DNA of 64,000 nucleotides from Hermodice carunculata (Eukaryota > Annelida > Polychaeta > Eunicida > Amphinomidae): NCBI GenBank assembly GCA_964020975.1, contig OZ026624.1:66544208-66608207 (forward strand), given 5' to 3'. Shown here in pieces: positions 35,215 to 48,689 of the stretch. The position numbers and the translations under genes are program-made. The notes under the pieces are model-generated. The model had not been told where the DNA came from, did no database searches, and saw nothing but the letters and a program-made list of their open reading frames with translations. The stretch's first letter is position 1; every line of letters starts with the position of its first letter.

Positions 35215-35792
35215 TAGCCTTCCTGGGCCAGCACTGGGCACCATGTGCCAGGTCTGGGCCAAGAACAGTTTTTGACCCTGAGCATGTTATCACGGCCTGA
35301 TCTACAATTCTTATCCAGAATGCTTTCAACTCATGAGAAATTTTACAAAAAAATTAAAATATACAGTCAATATTACAAATCTTGTTACATAGATATGGGT
35401 AGGCCTACCATTTAAGTGGCCACGTGCGGGCAAACATCAATCCTTTTCTAAAAGACTATTTCAAAGACTTTGTATCATTCATCTCTTACAGTCAATGCAA
35501 ACTACTCATTACTCGGGCCTCAATCTGTGACGTCTCTATCTTGCATACTGTTATGTGTCCGTTAATGTACTGTCCTGTGGTTTGTGCCATTACTTTTTAA
35601 ACCATACTCTGTATCTTATTCCTTTTTTTTTTTTTTCTCGCAAGAGAAATTTGTATACTGGTAGACTATGCCTGTTTTCCAATTGCCTTAATAAAATATG
35701 TTTAAACCAATGAGAAATTAAAGCAAAATATCGAAGCAGATGAGAACTTACATCCAGATGCTTTGGGGCAATTTGAATGGGAAAAGGTTAAA
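35215..35792. mobile_element. Decayed group C TTAA MITE split by a retroposon
   Basis: Left part: TTTTGACCCTGAGCATGTTA and CTGATCTACAATTCTTAT align with group C. The right part resumes at 35710 with CGAAGCAGATGAGAAC and ends GGGAAAAGGTTAA. The two parts are separated by 367 bp flanked by a direct repeat. Confidence 0.5.
35343..35709 (+). mobile_element. Retroposed LINE-type 3' end with 10-bp duplication
   Basis: ATGAGAAATT lies on both sides (35333-35342 and 35710-35719), a target duplication. The 3' end reads TTTCCAATTGCCTTAATAAA with a polyadenylation signal, and the body (TACTTTTTAAACCATACTCT and a T-run) looks like a LINE 3' untranslated tail. No coding part remains. Confidence 0.65.
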
Positions 35793-36766
35793 TAAATTGA
35801 GGCTGTCAGGGAGCTGGCACTCATTTAATTCCAGCAGAAGTTGGCCCATGCTGCAGGCTCCTAGGTACAGTGTGGCCTGCAACAGTCCTACAGAGTACAC
35901 TCCATGGGCACAGGCTCAAGTGTGTGCATGAAGCAATGTGAGACATAGGCACTCACTGTGAGAGATTGGGGGGGGGGGGGGATAAGATCTCCATAGTTTA
36001 TGCTGGGAACTTGTGTGCACATTCCTGATATGATGTAATATTGACCAGTCTTTTTTTTTTTTTTTTTTATTGGTGAACATAATTGTGGGTGCTATGTGGT
36101 TTATGGTATAAAATTTTGACAATCGGGAAGGTAATGAAATAAAATGTTACAATATGGTCACAGCTTTTGAGAAAAAAAAAGTATTTTTTTCCCCCAAACT
36201 TTTTGGCAAATGACAAATATTTTAAAAAGTGAAGTTTTTTTTTCAGACAGTGGTCTTAATTCACATAGGTTTACACAATTGCACCCATGGTCATGTCACA
36301 AATAGAATGCAACATCTCTCCACCCACAAGCTGAAACTGCTGAAAATTTTATCCCTCTGTCTTTCTTGGAATTGGCAAAAATCACTCAATGCAAGTGTTG
36401 GACATTTAAACCACTTAGATTATACCAGATTCTGCTGGCACTGTGCCAAGCTTGTCACCGATGCACTTGTGTACATTTGCAATAGGTCACCAAGGACATC
36501 ATACGGGGCGTAGACTCAAAGAAAGTCTCCATCCAAGATGGCATATTTCTCTTTTTGGATTATTTGGAAAATTCTCCCTCTCTCCCATCTCATAAAGCAT
36601 CTGCTTCCATTTAAAATCCAAGTACTATCAGAGGGCGATATTTAACGGAAAGTAGTTGCCAGTAAACTTTCTATGTTTTCTTTTCTCAACATAAAAAAGT
36701 ATAAACAATTGACAGCTGTATCCAGGTGCCCAGTCATTGTTCTCCACAGCTTTAATACAGTTCTCC
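35793..36766. other. Single-copy spacer
   Basis: G-run at 35969-35980, T-run at 36051-36069. No gene was recognised. Confidence 0.45.
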
Positions 36767-37008
36767 TTAACCCTTTCCCCGTTGAATTAAGACTGAGTCA
36801 ACAGCTTTCCTTGGCATGGGTTGGGCACTAAGTGCTCAACCCAAGCCAAGGAAAGCTGTTGATCTGGGGCATGTGATCTTGATAAGTCTCATGTCCATTT
36901 CTCAGTCAAATTGTTTTTCATAACTGTTGAAATCAGTTGAAAACACTGAAGCAGAATACACTTTTGACCACCAGCCGGTTTTGGCCGGTTTGATGGGGAA
37001 AGGGTTAA
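36767..37008. mobile_element. TTAA MITE, group C, copy 5 (complete)
   Basis: TTAACCCTTTCCCCGTTG and GATGGGGAAAGGGTTAA are inverted. The hairpin core has GTCAACAGCTTTCCTTGG paired with CCAAGGAAAGCTGTTGAT, and CACCAGCCGGTTTTGGCC follows near the right end. Length equals copies 1 and 4. Confidence 0.9.
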
Positions 37009-37624
37009 ATATTATTGTTTTCACCATTGATTGTCTTAACTCTTCATCTGTCTACCACTTCTGCCACTTTTGCTTCAAAAGTAATTTTAATGCATCTCAA
37101 ATCACAACATTTACACTAGATCTCAATGCTAGATTGTGTCAACTGTGAAATGTAAACTGACAAAGGCAATATATTCTGGTGGCCTTAGTAACATGAGACA
37201 GAAAAAGCAGTTTACATGAAACATTAAGACAGAATTGGGCTCTCAGAAAGGACTGTACATCTTGCAGGGTGAGTAACCCTTGCCTGCTGTTGTCTTAAAT
37301 CTGTAATATAGGACTGTTTGAGAAGCTATTTAAACATGTAACCTTGCGTAATTTCACATTTCACCTTCAATTATCATCAACTACAACTGCATTCACATGG
37401 TTTGTCTCCAATTTTTCCTACCAACCTCATGTGTTATGCAAGAAGAACCACAATGACATAATGGTTTATATCCCAGTTAAGTTCTATATCCTGACACTCC
37501 TAAGATGCTGGCAATGGACCATTTCAACTTTTTTTTTTTTATAAAAGTTCTTACCCAGGGAGGGTGCACCTCTACACTTTAGCCTGGTGACCAACACAGT
37601 CTTGGCATCATTGTCTCTGTTTAC
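37009..37624. other. Single-copy spacer
   Basis: No gene or repeat was recognised. Confidence 0.45.
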
Positions 37625-37800
37625 AAAATATTAGGAGGGATATTACCCTTCTTAGGAAATATTTAGAACGGATATTCTCACTCTTCTGAAAATATTTAGA
37701 AGGGCTATTCTTGCCTTTAGGAAATATTTAGGAGGGATATTCTCACTCTCAGGAAATATTTAGAAGGGATATTGTCTGTCTTCTGAAATATTTAAGAGGG
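37625..37800. repeat. 32-33-bp tandem repeat, about 5 copies
   Basis: GGAAATATTTAGAAGGGATA followed by TTCTCACTCTT recurs at about 37657, 37690, 37722, 37754 and 37786. Confidence 0.9.
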
Positions 37801-39288
37801 CCTGGGATATTATTGCTCTTGATAGGTACCCAGATGGACTCTTTAGAAGGTACGCAGGTATGATCCTAAAATAAAAAGTTAAAACTAGGATGATACATGT
37901 ATACACTCATTATAATTTAATGTTCTGTAATTATCCTATTAAATGCCAACTCGGGGCACTCAGTAAAATTATCCTGTGGTTACTGCCACAAGTCCTGAGT
38001 GTGGATGCCTCCTGTGAAGTGGCCTGAATATGCAGGGATTGAAATTAACAGGTGTTTGCATGGACACACAGGCAGCTTTTTATCTTTACTAGAATCAAAC
38101 TTTATGCAAAAAGTCTATATTTTCGCAGCAATGATCATACACTAGGCCCTGTGTGATAGAGCATGGAGGTATGGACATAATGGGCTGGATCCCATTGTTG
38201 AACCCATGAGAGGACCCAGCATAAATGACTCAGCACATGTTTTATGCCACATATGATGGATGATTTGCCCTGAATGACACACAAATGTGAGGATTCTGGA
38301 TTACAAAAGAGCATGACAAGGGTTCACAAAAAGCAAAGAACATCTCAATGGGCACAACCACCGGACTTTCAACATAATCAAAGAAAGGAAGAGTGGAATC
38401 TGATAAAGAAAAAGATAAAAAAATGAGGCAGTGACTGTGACCTGATTAACACAGGAGATGGTGAAACCCCAGGAAATTAAAACAAATTATTAATGCAAAA
38501 TGCAACTTACGTATAAAAGTGTAACAATTAAAAAGATTCCAAGACAAAGCAAGGGATGATCCAAAAAGAGTGAACCAACCACTGTGAGTGAAGAACCATC
38601 CTTGAGTTGCTTTGGACAACGAAAGCCACGATACATGTATCTTGCAAGCATTGCTGGAATCCTAGGCTGGCACTAGAAAGTTTATTGTTTTAACCTGTCT
38701 GGCTAACTTAGCTGAAAACTTATAAGCCAGACTAAGCCAAATTAAATTTTGGAGGTACTACTTGGGGCTAGCTCTTAGAATTTTATTGCATGAGCCATTT
38801 TTTGCTTAAAAGTCCAGGATATTTTATTTGCCTTTAGCCAGTTTGGCTAGCTGATGACAAAAGCTATTAGTCAGCTCACACCCTTTTAGCCAGTGGCTAA
38901 TTGGATAATGCTTAGCACGGGCTCAGGAAGCCCTGAGCCACTAAATGGGAAACACAAACAGGAAGTGGCAACAGATTATTTCCAATACAGGTTTTAAAGA
39001 AGCAAGCTATTTGTTGATTTATATGTTTGCAGTAGTCTTTTTTTTGTCATTAATTTATCACTTATACTGAAATAACTCTTGATGTGAAATTTGGTACAAT
39101 CCCTTGGTGCAATCTGCTATAATGACATAAAATAACTGTCCAATGTACATTTAACTGACTATCAATCAGATTTTACATATTGTATTCTTATAACATTTGT
39201 ATAAAAGATAACCTGAAAAACAAGTTCACAAATAGGACCATGTTCTGCCAAAGTTGCTGCTGCCCTGTTGAGTAAAGAAGTGAAATTT
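37801..39288. other. Single-copy spacer
   Basis: A cluster of short inverted words (GCCAG, CTGGCTAA, TTAGCC) at 38690-38900 suggests an old inverted-repeat element, but no ends could be fixed. No gene was seen. Confidence 0.4.
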
Positions 39289-39465
39289 AGTGCAATCTGG
39301 GGAAGTCATAAGCAATTTGGTGCAATCTGGTGAAGCCATGAGCAATTGTGTGCAATCTGGTGAAGCCATGAGCAATTTGGTGTATCTGAAGAAGCCATGA
39401 GCAATTTGGTGTATCTGGTGAAGTCATGAGTAATTTGATGTATCTGGTGAAGTCATGAGCAATTT
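39289..39465. repeat. 29-30-bp tandem repeat, about 6 copies
   Basis: TGCAATCTGGTGAAGCCATG and AGCAATTTGG repeat at 30-bp spacing (39291, 39321, 39351, 39381), then shorten to 29 with TGTATCTGGTGAAGTCATG. Confidence 0.92.
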
Positions 39466-40892
39466 TTGTAATCCTGTTTTTTTCTGGTACTTCTTCAAAT
39501 GGCCAATCTCATGACAGCCTGTGCAATCTGGTACAGTTCTCGGAACTTCTGGTGCTTCTACAAACAGTGCAATCTGATAAAATCTTGTGCAATTGAGCAC
39601 TGAAGCTCACTAAAATCAGATGATCTAATCTGCCTTGAGGGCATCAGCCCTTTAGCTCTGGTGATCTTCAAATCAGGGAAGCTAAGAAAACAGAGAACAT
39701 CGGTATCTCTGAGGCTTCAGTTTTGCTCAATTCAGAGAAAAATTAATTACACAGAAATATCAGGGCAAACTTTGCTTATTCTATTTTAGAAACAATAGCT
39801 CAGACTGTAAGTATATCCCTACTCACACAAGTGAGTCAACAAAGGATGAGTATGACCACTAACTGAGAGATACAGAGGCTTGGTGCTCCTTGCGGTCTTG
39901 GACCAATAACCTAGGCCTAATGTATTTACATGTTAAAATAGTGACATTTGCTGGCTTATTTATCCTATTTGAAACATAAAATCACAACTTCCTAAGTATT
40001 CTACTTCAAGTTTATACCAATAGCAACAAGTTAAAACCAAGAAAATGAGGGGGGGGGGGAGGGGGGTCAGGTGTTTAGATTTTTTTTTTTACAGGTGCTT
40101 TAGTGTACCTTACCTCCATGATTGACTGCTCTATGCCAAATATGTCTCCAAAAATTCACAAAGTTATCAAATGATTTAACATATTTCTAGAGTAGCAATG
40201 CCTTTGTAAAACTCATTGATGCAGTTTCTTCATATCCAACATTATGATGGGACTTAATTTGTGATGCTCTGCTCCTGTGATATTGACATCCAATAGACAC
40301 AAGAACAGTTGTCAGTACTCGACCAAAAGTTGTGGATCAGTTGATCCGACCTAGAAAGCCTACTGGTCCAAGACCTTGAGGTGTGCATGTAAATTGAGAA
40401 AAGTATAATTGACATTTAAAATTCGTATAAAATTGTGAGGGCCAATGTTAACAGATTCTTAGTTGGGATATATTGTGACCAAAGTGTGTTGAAGAAAGAC
40501 TCTTTCTCCAGAAATCTAAACCAGGCAGTCCCCTCCAATCTGCAGGATAACCATCATATAGTTCCATGTTTTTTTTTCTTCTTCTTTTTTTTTCTTTTTA
40601 GGTAACCTGCAACCTATATGAACATGTACAATACTGTCATTGACACCATACAGTGTACATGTATTACCCTTTTATGCACCTAAAGTGAGCCTCATCATAG
40701 ATCAACATTTGAAATATTGCTACTGAATCATCATACAAATAATGGTAAAATGACATGTACACATTATGATTTTGCAATGCTTAAGAATTGCTGGCTTCAG
40801 CGAAAAGTGGGTAGAGAACACTAAAACAGATATGAATATTTTTACATAATATATACATATATAATATTATATTACATATATATATATATGTG
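39466..40892. other. Single-copy spacer
   Basis: At about 39890-39960 a segment resembles 16840-16920. A G-run lies at 40050-40067. No gene was recognised. Confidence 0.45.
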
Positions 40893-41051
40893 ATCTCACA
40901 TGGTACGAGTGAAATATGCAGTTTTTTCTTCATGAAAGAGTACATTTGTCGGTAACATTCATGAGTGACCACAGGTCACAAGTGAATGTTACTGATACAT
41001 GTGCCCTCAAGTGATAGGAAACACTGTATTTCACTCCTACACATGTGAGAT
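40893..41051. mobile_element. 159-bp foldback element, nearly one whole hairpin
   Basis: ATCTCACATGGTACGAGTGA at the left is mirrored by TCACTCCTACACATGTGAGAT at the right, the middle portions also pair, and the centre is GTAACATTCATGAGTGACC, a 4-base turn, then GGTCACAAGTGAATGTTAC. Almost the whole length folds on itself. No target duplication is clear because the left flank is an AT run. Confidence 0.75.
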
Positions 41052-41117
41052 TCTATTCATTTTATGTTTGACTGGGTATTCACTGCAAAATTATGTCCCA
41101 TAGGCCTAATTTCCGAG

Positions 41118-41640
41118 CTTCTTTGGAATACGGTCCAGATTTTGGAGCTATGGATTTTATTTTTTGGCAAAAATGGCGATCTTCTTTATTGGGCGGTTCC
41201 TCCCACACCCATTCCCCACCCCTCCCCACACACATCCGTTCGCGCTTCCTCTTCTGCTACCCTGTGTGGGAGTCGAACCCACACATGTCCGAATGCTTCT
41301 CCGTAGCCCTCCTCTCTTACTGCCTGAGCTAGCAGGGATTGTTGGTGATGCATGGCATTCATGCCCAATTTGAAAGCTCGAGTGAGAATGCATTGCAAGG
41401 AGCACCATCTAGCAAGAACCAGAAGTACTACTAGTCCAATAGGGCGCATGAAGATGACTTATCAATACGAAAGGTACAGATTCTATGATAAAGTGGAAAA
41501 TAACTAATCTAAAGTACACAGATACTAAATTTAACAACTGATATTGCAACCTGCAATAGTTACTAGCTCCTCTGCAAAAGTTTCTAATAATACATACTAT
41601 ACTTTCACTTCTGAACATCCGGACTGTATTCCAAAGAACC
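41118..41640. mobile_element. Possible element with 22-bp inverted ends
   Basis: TTCTTTGGAATACGGTCCAG near 41120 and CGGACTGTATTCCAAAGAA near 41620 are inverted. The interval between them contains the tRNA-like segment at 41257. No target duplication was found, so the boundaries are uncertain. Confidence 0.4.
41257..41337 (-). mobile_element. tRNA-derived sequence (SINE head or tRNA pseudogene)
   Basis: On the minus strand TAGCTCAGGCAGTAAGAG matches the A box and D arm, and GTGTGGGTTCGACTCCCACAC is a perfect T arm with B box. The outer CCCTG and CAGGG can pair as an acceptor stem. The anticodon arm is disrupted and the part between D and T arms is about six bases too long, so it is not a working tRNA. 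Confidence 0.6.
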
Positions 41641-42010
41641 GCCCTACTTTCAATGCCGATCAGATGTGATATCTTTGTTTGCGCTGGCCGTAGCCATACC
41701 ACATCACATCTGACATACAATTGAACATCGCCATGTTCACTTGATTTGGTGTACCTGTTAACATGTTAATGCACCATGTCATTGTTGCTGGTGCATCATC
41801 ATTAACTGGTAACAATGTTTTGGTCATGTGACTAGGATGGAATATGGTTTTTGGTTTCAATTCCCTACAAAAACATATTTACCTTCCAAACATAGAACAA
41901 AATGCTGTAAATTCCTTTTCACACAACTATATTGCTAATAAAGCAGGTTTCTGACCTGCCCCAAAGTGGGCCATAAGGTTTGATTAATATGCACATTTAC
42001 TGCTCCTGCA

Positions 42011-42420
42011 AGCACACCAACTAATTGTGATGAGTAAACAACTAACTGTGCCCAGCACACCAACTAATTGTGGTAAGTAAACAATGTACTGTGCCCAGCA
42101 CACCGACTAATTGTGATAAGTAAAAAACTTTCTGTGCCCACCACACCAATTCATTGTGATTGGTAAACAACTTACTGTGCCCACCACACCAATTCATTGT
42201 GATTGGTAAACAACTTACTGTGCCCAGCACACCAACTCATTGTGATTCGACAAAAAAACTACTGGGCCCAGAACACAAATTCATGTGATAGGTAAACAAC
42301 TTACTGTGCGCAGCACACAAATTCATACTGATAAGTAAACAATTTACTGTGCCAAGCTCACCAACTTACTATGATATGTGAGACACCAACTTACTATGAC
42401 AAGCACACCACTTACAGTGT
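42011..42420. repeat. 43-bp tandem repeat, about 9 copies
   Basis: AGCACACCAACTAATTGTGA followed by TAAGTAAACAACTTACTGTG with CCC repeats at 42011, 42054 and 42097 and onward, becoming shorter and diverged after about 42350. Confidence 0.9.
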
Positions 42421-45044
42421 AAGGCACACTAGCTTAATGTGCCAAGCACGCCAACATACCACCCCAAAATAGACCAAATTGCCATGCCAAACACACCGGC
42501 TTACCACACCAACTCACTGTGCCAAGATGCCACACATGCAGACTTACCATGCTAAACACACCACCTTAAAGTGCAAAACACATCAACTGACTACGCCAAG
42601 ATACGTGAACCTGCTTACCGCGCCAAGCGTGCTGAGCCAAGAATGCCAACTCACTGTGCCCAGCACACCAATGTTTTGTGCCAAGCAGGCACATTATACC
42701 TTTTTACTTCATATTATTCCAACATTTCAAACTTCAATTGGGTGCACAACAACACAACTTTTACTACACAGCAATCATAGAACGTATAGCCTTAAATTTG
42801 ACAAACTCATTTATTTATTTGGTCAAAAAGAAATAGGTAAAATTTGCCGTTGAAAGTTTTAATGTTCCTAAATTTGCAAAAATGCTTGAATTACTTACTC
42901 ATGAATTAATCAATTGGTAAAATGTACTAATTCAAAATATGTAAAATATGTAAAAAATAAAATCTAGTTTTCTGATTCAACTCACTGACTAAATGCCAAG
43001 GAAGCTCAACAAAACCTTAAAAAATATACATATGTAATCAGGCTCAAGTAACAAGTATCAACCAAGCATTTTTATAGAAGCAACAAGTTCACCAAACGTT
43101 TTTCCATCTTTTCCACTTAAATAAAACCAGATGATAAGCAGTCCATGTATATTTATTTGGCTGTGAATCTAAACTGGCCAGTAGAGAAATACAGCTATTA
43201 ATAAACAGCCGATTGAAAGCATATTAAGCACCCTTAAAGGGTACAAATATAGAAAGGTAGTTGTGTGTGTGGGAAATTTCACAGGAACTCAGCCAGATGT
43301 ATCAACTTCACACACTGCCCCCCCCCCCCAAAAAAAAATAGGAACAACAACAACAACTGGAAGTCATGACTAAAAATTAACATACTGACATAACTAAGAA
43401 ACTTATTGATCTCACAAGTCCAAATGACCCTGTTGCTGTCCAGTGGTCACATGACATTTATCTGGAAAAGGCAAGTTTTTGAGTAAGGCTTCTTTTGCAC
43501 GCCAAATAAAGCCGTGAACCAAGATGTGATTGATTCTGTGTGGCATTGAAGACGTGTAATGAAGAGAGAAATTTTCTGCTTATGTTACAGCATTCTCTAA
43601 AAGCTCAAACTCAGAGTTCAGAATGAACCCCTAAGAGGTATGTACAAAGTAGCTTTGGCTTCCAAAAAGCAAGTAAGCAATTTGTCTATTTACTTGCAGA
43701 AAACTTAAGTCTTATTTTAGTCATACACGTAATTTATTCTGTAAAAGCATTACTGAAACTTAATCTAAAGGATCACTCCAATGCTAAATGACATTGATAC
43801 AGAGAATGCGTCAAAAGTTGGCTTCATAAAACTGCAACCCAGCAATTTCCTATGACATTTCCTTCAGAAAATGACAGGACAGTCTTTCATTCCATGGCTC
43901 TGTTTCCAGTATATATCATACTTATAATGAATTTTGCATATTTATACAAATATAAATAACGGCTGAAATACTGTCACAATTGACCATGATCTAAAATTTA
44001 CACGTTAACTATTCCACCCAAACTTGGGATAAAATCCTGAAACCAACACCTCATGTCAAAGCCTGGGGAACATGGCTTCCTCTCGGATAACACAAGTCAA
44101 AAGATTATGACAACAAAGGCTGTCCCTGTCTACCAAACAGGGGGGTGTATGAATGATGATTACCAATCAACATAATCAGCATGTCGTTCCCACAAAATAA
44201 GTGCAATATTCAGAACTGAGGAATAGTGGAAAATTCAGAGCCCAAAAGAATATGTCCTGGGCACTATCTAACACAGGTAATTAAGCTCCTGAGTTCAATC
44301 TACCGTGGAAAATCTGACCTTTGATGAGTGCATCTTTCATATATGTACATGTACATGTATACAGCTTGACATCATTGATGGAAAATTGTTCAAATAAGGA
44401 AGTAGTTGTCTGTACTTCTGATACACCCTGGTGTACAGTGTCAGAAATTAGAAAAAGGTTTCACTTGTCTGTAAACAAGCTATTTTATGAAAAAAAATAA
44501 TGAATCTTATACTGATTTAACTATATGTAAAATTTGGATAAGTGCAGTAAGAATTGGACACTTCTGTCACATATGTCAGTTCTGTCGGACAAAGAAGACA
44601 CTTAATTTTGTTTGTTGTATGTAGTTACTATAGTAAAATAGAAGTATGTATCTTCATTGGACGGTTTCTAATTTCAAATTCAACTGAACAGTCAGCTGAA
44701 AACACAATCCAATAAAGTAAACAAAATCATGGCAGGTTCAATATGCAATTCTCCTGGATGGGTCGCCATTTTCGATAGTGTATCATGTAATACTCAGCTA
44801 AAAACACAATATAATCCACAGAATTCTGGTTGGCTTTGAAGTGGTAAATCTCCATTGCATTATTGCATGTAAAATTAGATTAACTTTTGCAACTGAAGTA
44901 CTAAGCTTTATATGAACAGCTACCAGATTCCCCCATGACATGTGAACTCTTTAATAGGTGCTACCCAAATTTGGGGGGGGGAGGGGGGCAGGAAGGAAGG
45001 TGAACATTTTGAAATGTGTTTGTATTGTTGCCTACGAATAATAC
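42421..45044. other. Long single-copy stretch
   Basis: After degraded CACACCA units (to about 42680) I see no gene, RNA or defined repeat over about 2.3 kb, apart from ATGTACATGTACATGTA at about 44343 and a C-run near 43320. Confidence 0.45.
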
Positions 45045-45430
45045 CAGCGCTTCCAAGTCTCACACCTTGGTGAGAAATCTCCAGCAGTTTTATTCTTTTT
45101 TTTACAAAGTCTCCCACTCTCCAGCTTTTTTACAAAATGTCCCCCACTTTTTGTAAAATTAAAAAAGTAGCATTAGTCCATCCGTGGCTGTAAGGTTGTA
45201 CTGTTTTGCCATGTTGTTGTACTCTATACGTATGGAATATGTCTATTATGTTGACTAAAATGTTTCAAAATGCAGGAAATGAAGGTGTAATTTTCAAATG
45301 TTTCCTGGGGAGAACATGCAACCTAGACCCGCTGGCTATGCTTCACACCTTTGGCACTCGCCCTCCCTCTTTTCAGTACCTGCAGGAGGGAGATCCCCCA
45401 CTTTTAACATAGGCTAGCTTTGAGGCTCTG
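45045..45430. mobile_element. hAT-like short element, empty-site copy
   Basis: The ends CAGCGCTTCCAAGTCTC and GCTTTGAGGCTCTG match the element at 20340. Flanks TAATAC and TATTAC agree at five of six bases, a decayed 6-bp duplication. The body aligns with 20340-20892 but lacks the group E MITE; the single TTAA at 45404-45407 marks the empty site. Confidence 0.82.
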
Positions 45431-45972
45431 TATTACAGTAAGAAAGCAGACAAAGTTTATCAATTTAACACCAAACTTACATAAAACCTGACTGTCAGTG
45501 CCCAGGACAAAAATTAAGAGGAATGACAGTATACACTAGAATTTTGTGTATTGGGTTGTGTCTTGACCTGAATACACATGAAATTTCTAATCATCATGAC
45601 ATCTCTTTATTTCTCAAAGCTTTATTACAATGTTACAAATACACCTAGCACTGGCTTGCCTCACAACCTGATGAAAAAAAATTGAATTGTATTTCTGTTT
45701 ATCAGATGAACCTGGTACATAAAATTAGGATGTCCAAGTAAAAATATACAATGCAATAAAAGTAATGATAAAATCCTGACCCATATGAATGGAAAGCAGT
45801 AGAAATAATAGCCTGGCTTATTTCCATAGCAGTCCACATGCAGTATCTGGGTATAAATAAAAACTTTGATAAAATATATCATATATTCGAACCAAAAAAT
45901 TGAGCATACAAATAAATTAATTATAGAAATTATATTTTACATATACAAAAGAAATATAGCACTGCTCTTAAG
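45431..45972. other. Single-copy spacer
   Basis: No gene or repeat was recognised. Confidence 0.45.
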
Positions 45973-45988
45973 ACATATATATATATAC

Positions 45989-46069
<81 letters not shown>
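45973..46069. repeat. (AT)n microsatellite
   Basis: Almost pure AT dinucleotide with two AC interruptions. The Tyr/Ile-alternating frames across it are artefacts. Confidence 0.98.
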
Positions 46070-46071
<2 letters not shown>

Positions 46072-46849
46072 ACATGCACAAGGTTGGCTAGAGGCAATAA
46101 AAATAAACTTTAACATTCCCCTCTTTCAAATGAAAAAGAGTCTGCTTATCCCATGTGCTTGCAAAAATGCAAAAATTAGCCTCCCCACCTAATAATATGT
46201 ATCTGGACCTGTGAAATTATCATAATTAAATGTTTCACCTAATTGCCACAAGTAAACACAGTTCAGTCACAAGATATGGAAAACAGGGTTACAGTGGTCC
46301 CATGATGGTGATGCCCATGCACTGTTGTGCTGCTGCATCTGTGAAAATAATGCTACAACGTAAGTCATGGGACCCGACTCCAAATATTGGCCAGTGCAGG
46401 TGACACCGATCTTACCCATCGGGTCCCAATAAAAAGTAGTTTATATCTCTGAAAATAAATACCCGAGAAAGATGAGGTCGCACAATGCTGCCTTGCTGTG
46501 GAACACATCACAAAATCGACTTGGCTACCAAGTTTCTGAGTGTGTAGTTATACTTATAGTACTTCGTGTTACACCTAAGTGCACTCTTGGTTGCTGTGGC
46601 AGGAAAAGCCAAATAGGATGTACTGATGGCATGTATATTGAATGTCGTCTCTTATTTCACAACAAACCAAATCGTCATCAGCTGGTTGTACACAGAGACT
46701 AGTACTAGCATTAGTATTATAGTAACAGTAAATATGCCACGGTGCTTGGTTTTGCTGCGAACTTGTGACATTAACAGCAAATTTTGCAGAACTTTTGCTT
46801 GGCATTTGCGTTAATTGTAAGCTAAATGTCAAATTATGCGGGAAGTAAT
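46070..46849. other. Spacer before the CpG-richer block
   Basis: A 10-bp inverted pair, TGGGACCCGA and TCGGGTCCCA, lies at about 46367-46429. No gene was recognised. Confidence 0.45.
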
Positions 46850-47290
46850 GAAAACCATGACACTGAGATAACCACAAGAACTTGCGGACGTCGAACTGAA
46901 CATAACAAGCATGCGGTGAGCAAGTCCGATCTCGGTAGAATGCTAGCCTACACACATTGTATGGTTAACTCAATCCAGTCAGTGCCAGCCAGCGGGCCTT
47001 GTCCCGTTAGTTACGCAGCCCGTGAGCCAAGCATGTGGACTTTCACCCACCTGTTAACACAGTTTCTCCATTCGATTCCTCCCCGTTCATCCTATGTCGC
47101 TTCGGTGTGCCGGCCGGGAGTTTCCTGGGGAATCCTCGGGGTCAAATTTCAGCGTGAAAGAGGAAATCTGGAAGCGAAGTGGACTTCTACCCTTGGGGGC
47201 GGGGTTCACGGGATTGCACAACCACGTGATGCTGATCATGTGATACCTATTGTTGACAAGGGGTTGAGTGCCAACTCTGGTGGATGACGT
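46850..47290. promoter_or_regulatory. CpG-richer block, possible promoter
   Basis: The sequence here is clearly richer in G, C and CG than its neighbours and contains GGGGGCGGGG (GC box), CCACGTGATG (E-box) and GATGACGTAG (CRE-like). A 153-codon open frame at 46826-47287 runs through it, but its composition shows no known domain. I judge regulatory or first-exon DNA more likely than a single-exon gene. Confidence 0.4.
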
Positions 47291-48437
<1,147 letters not shown>

Positions 48438-48689
48438 TCTTTTTGCTTGGTACAATTTAGATGAGTGTAAAGCAAAATAAAAACAGAATTAATAGATACA
48501 ATAGAACAAAACTGATGGCAGTCAGATTACAGAGTTAATATACGGTAGCATTGAGGGCGTTTTGATGCTTCAATGAAGTGGTGAACCGCAGAAAATATTA
48601 ATACATATTTGATCAAAAGAACAAGTGTTACATCTGTGCAGTAAAGTTCCCAATGCAAATGGTGCTACCTCAATAACAGAGCTAACTAA

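Noticed and set aside
41257-41337. Working tRNA gene on the minus strand
   Set aside because: The T arm is perfect, but the anticodon arm does not form and the spacing is too long; listed only as tRNA-derived.
46826-47287. 153-codon frame in the CpG-richer block
   Set aside because: Openness is expected from GC-rich composition. No recognisable domain; retained only as part of a possible regulatory block.
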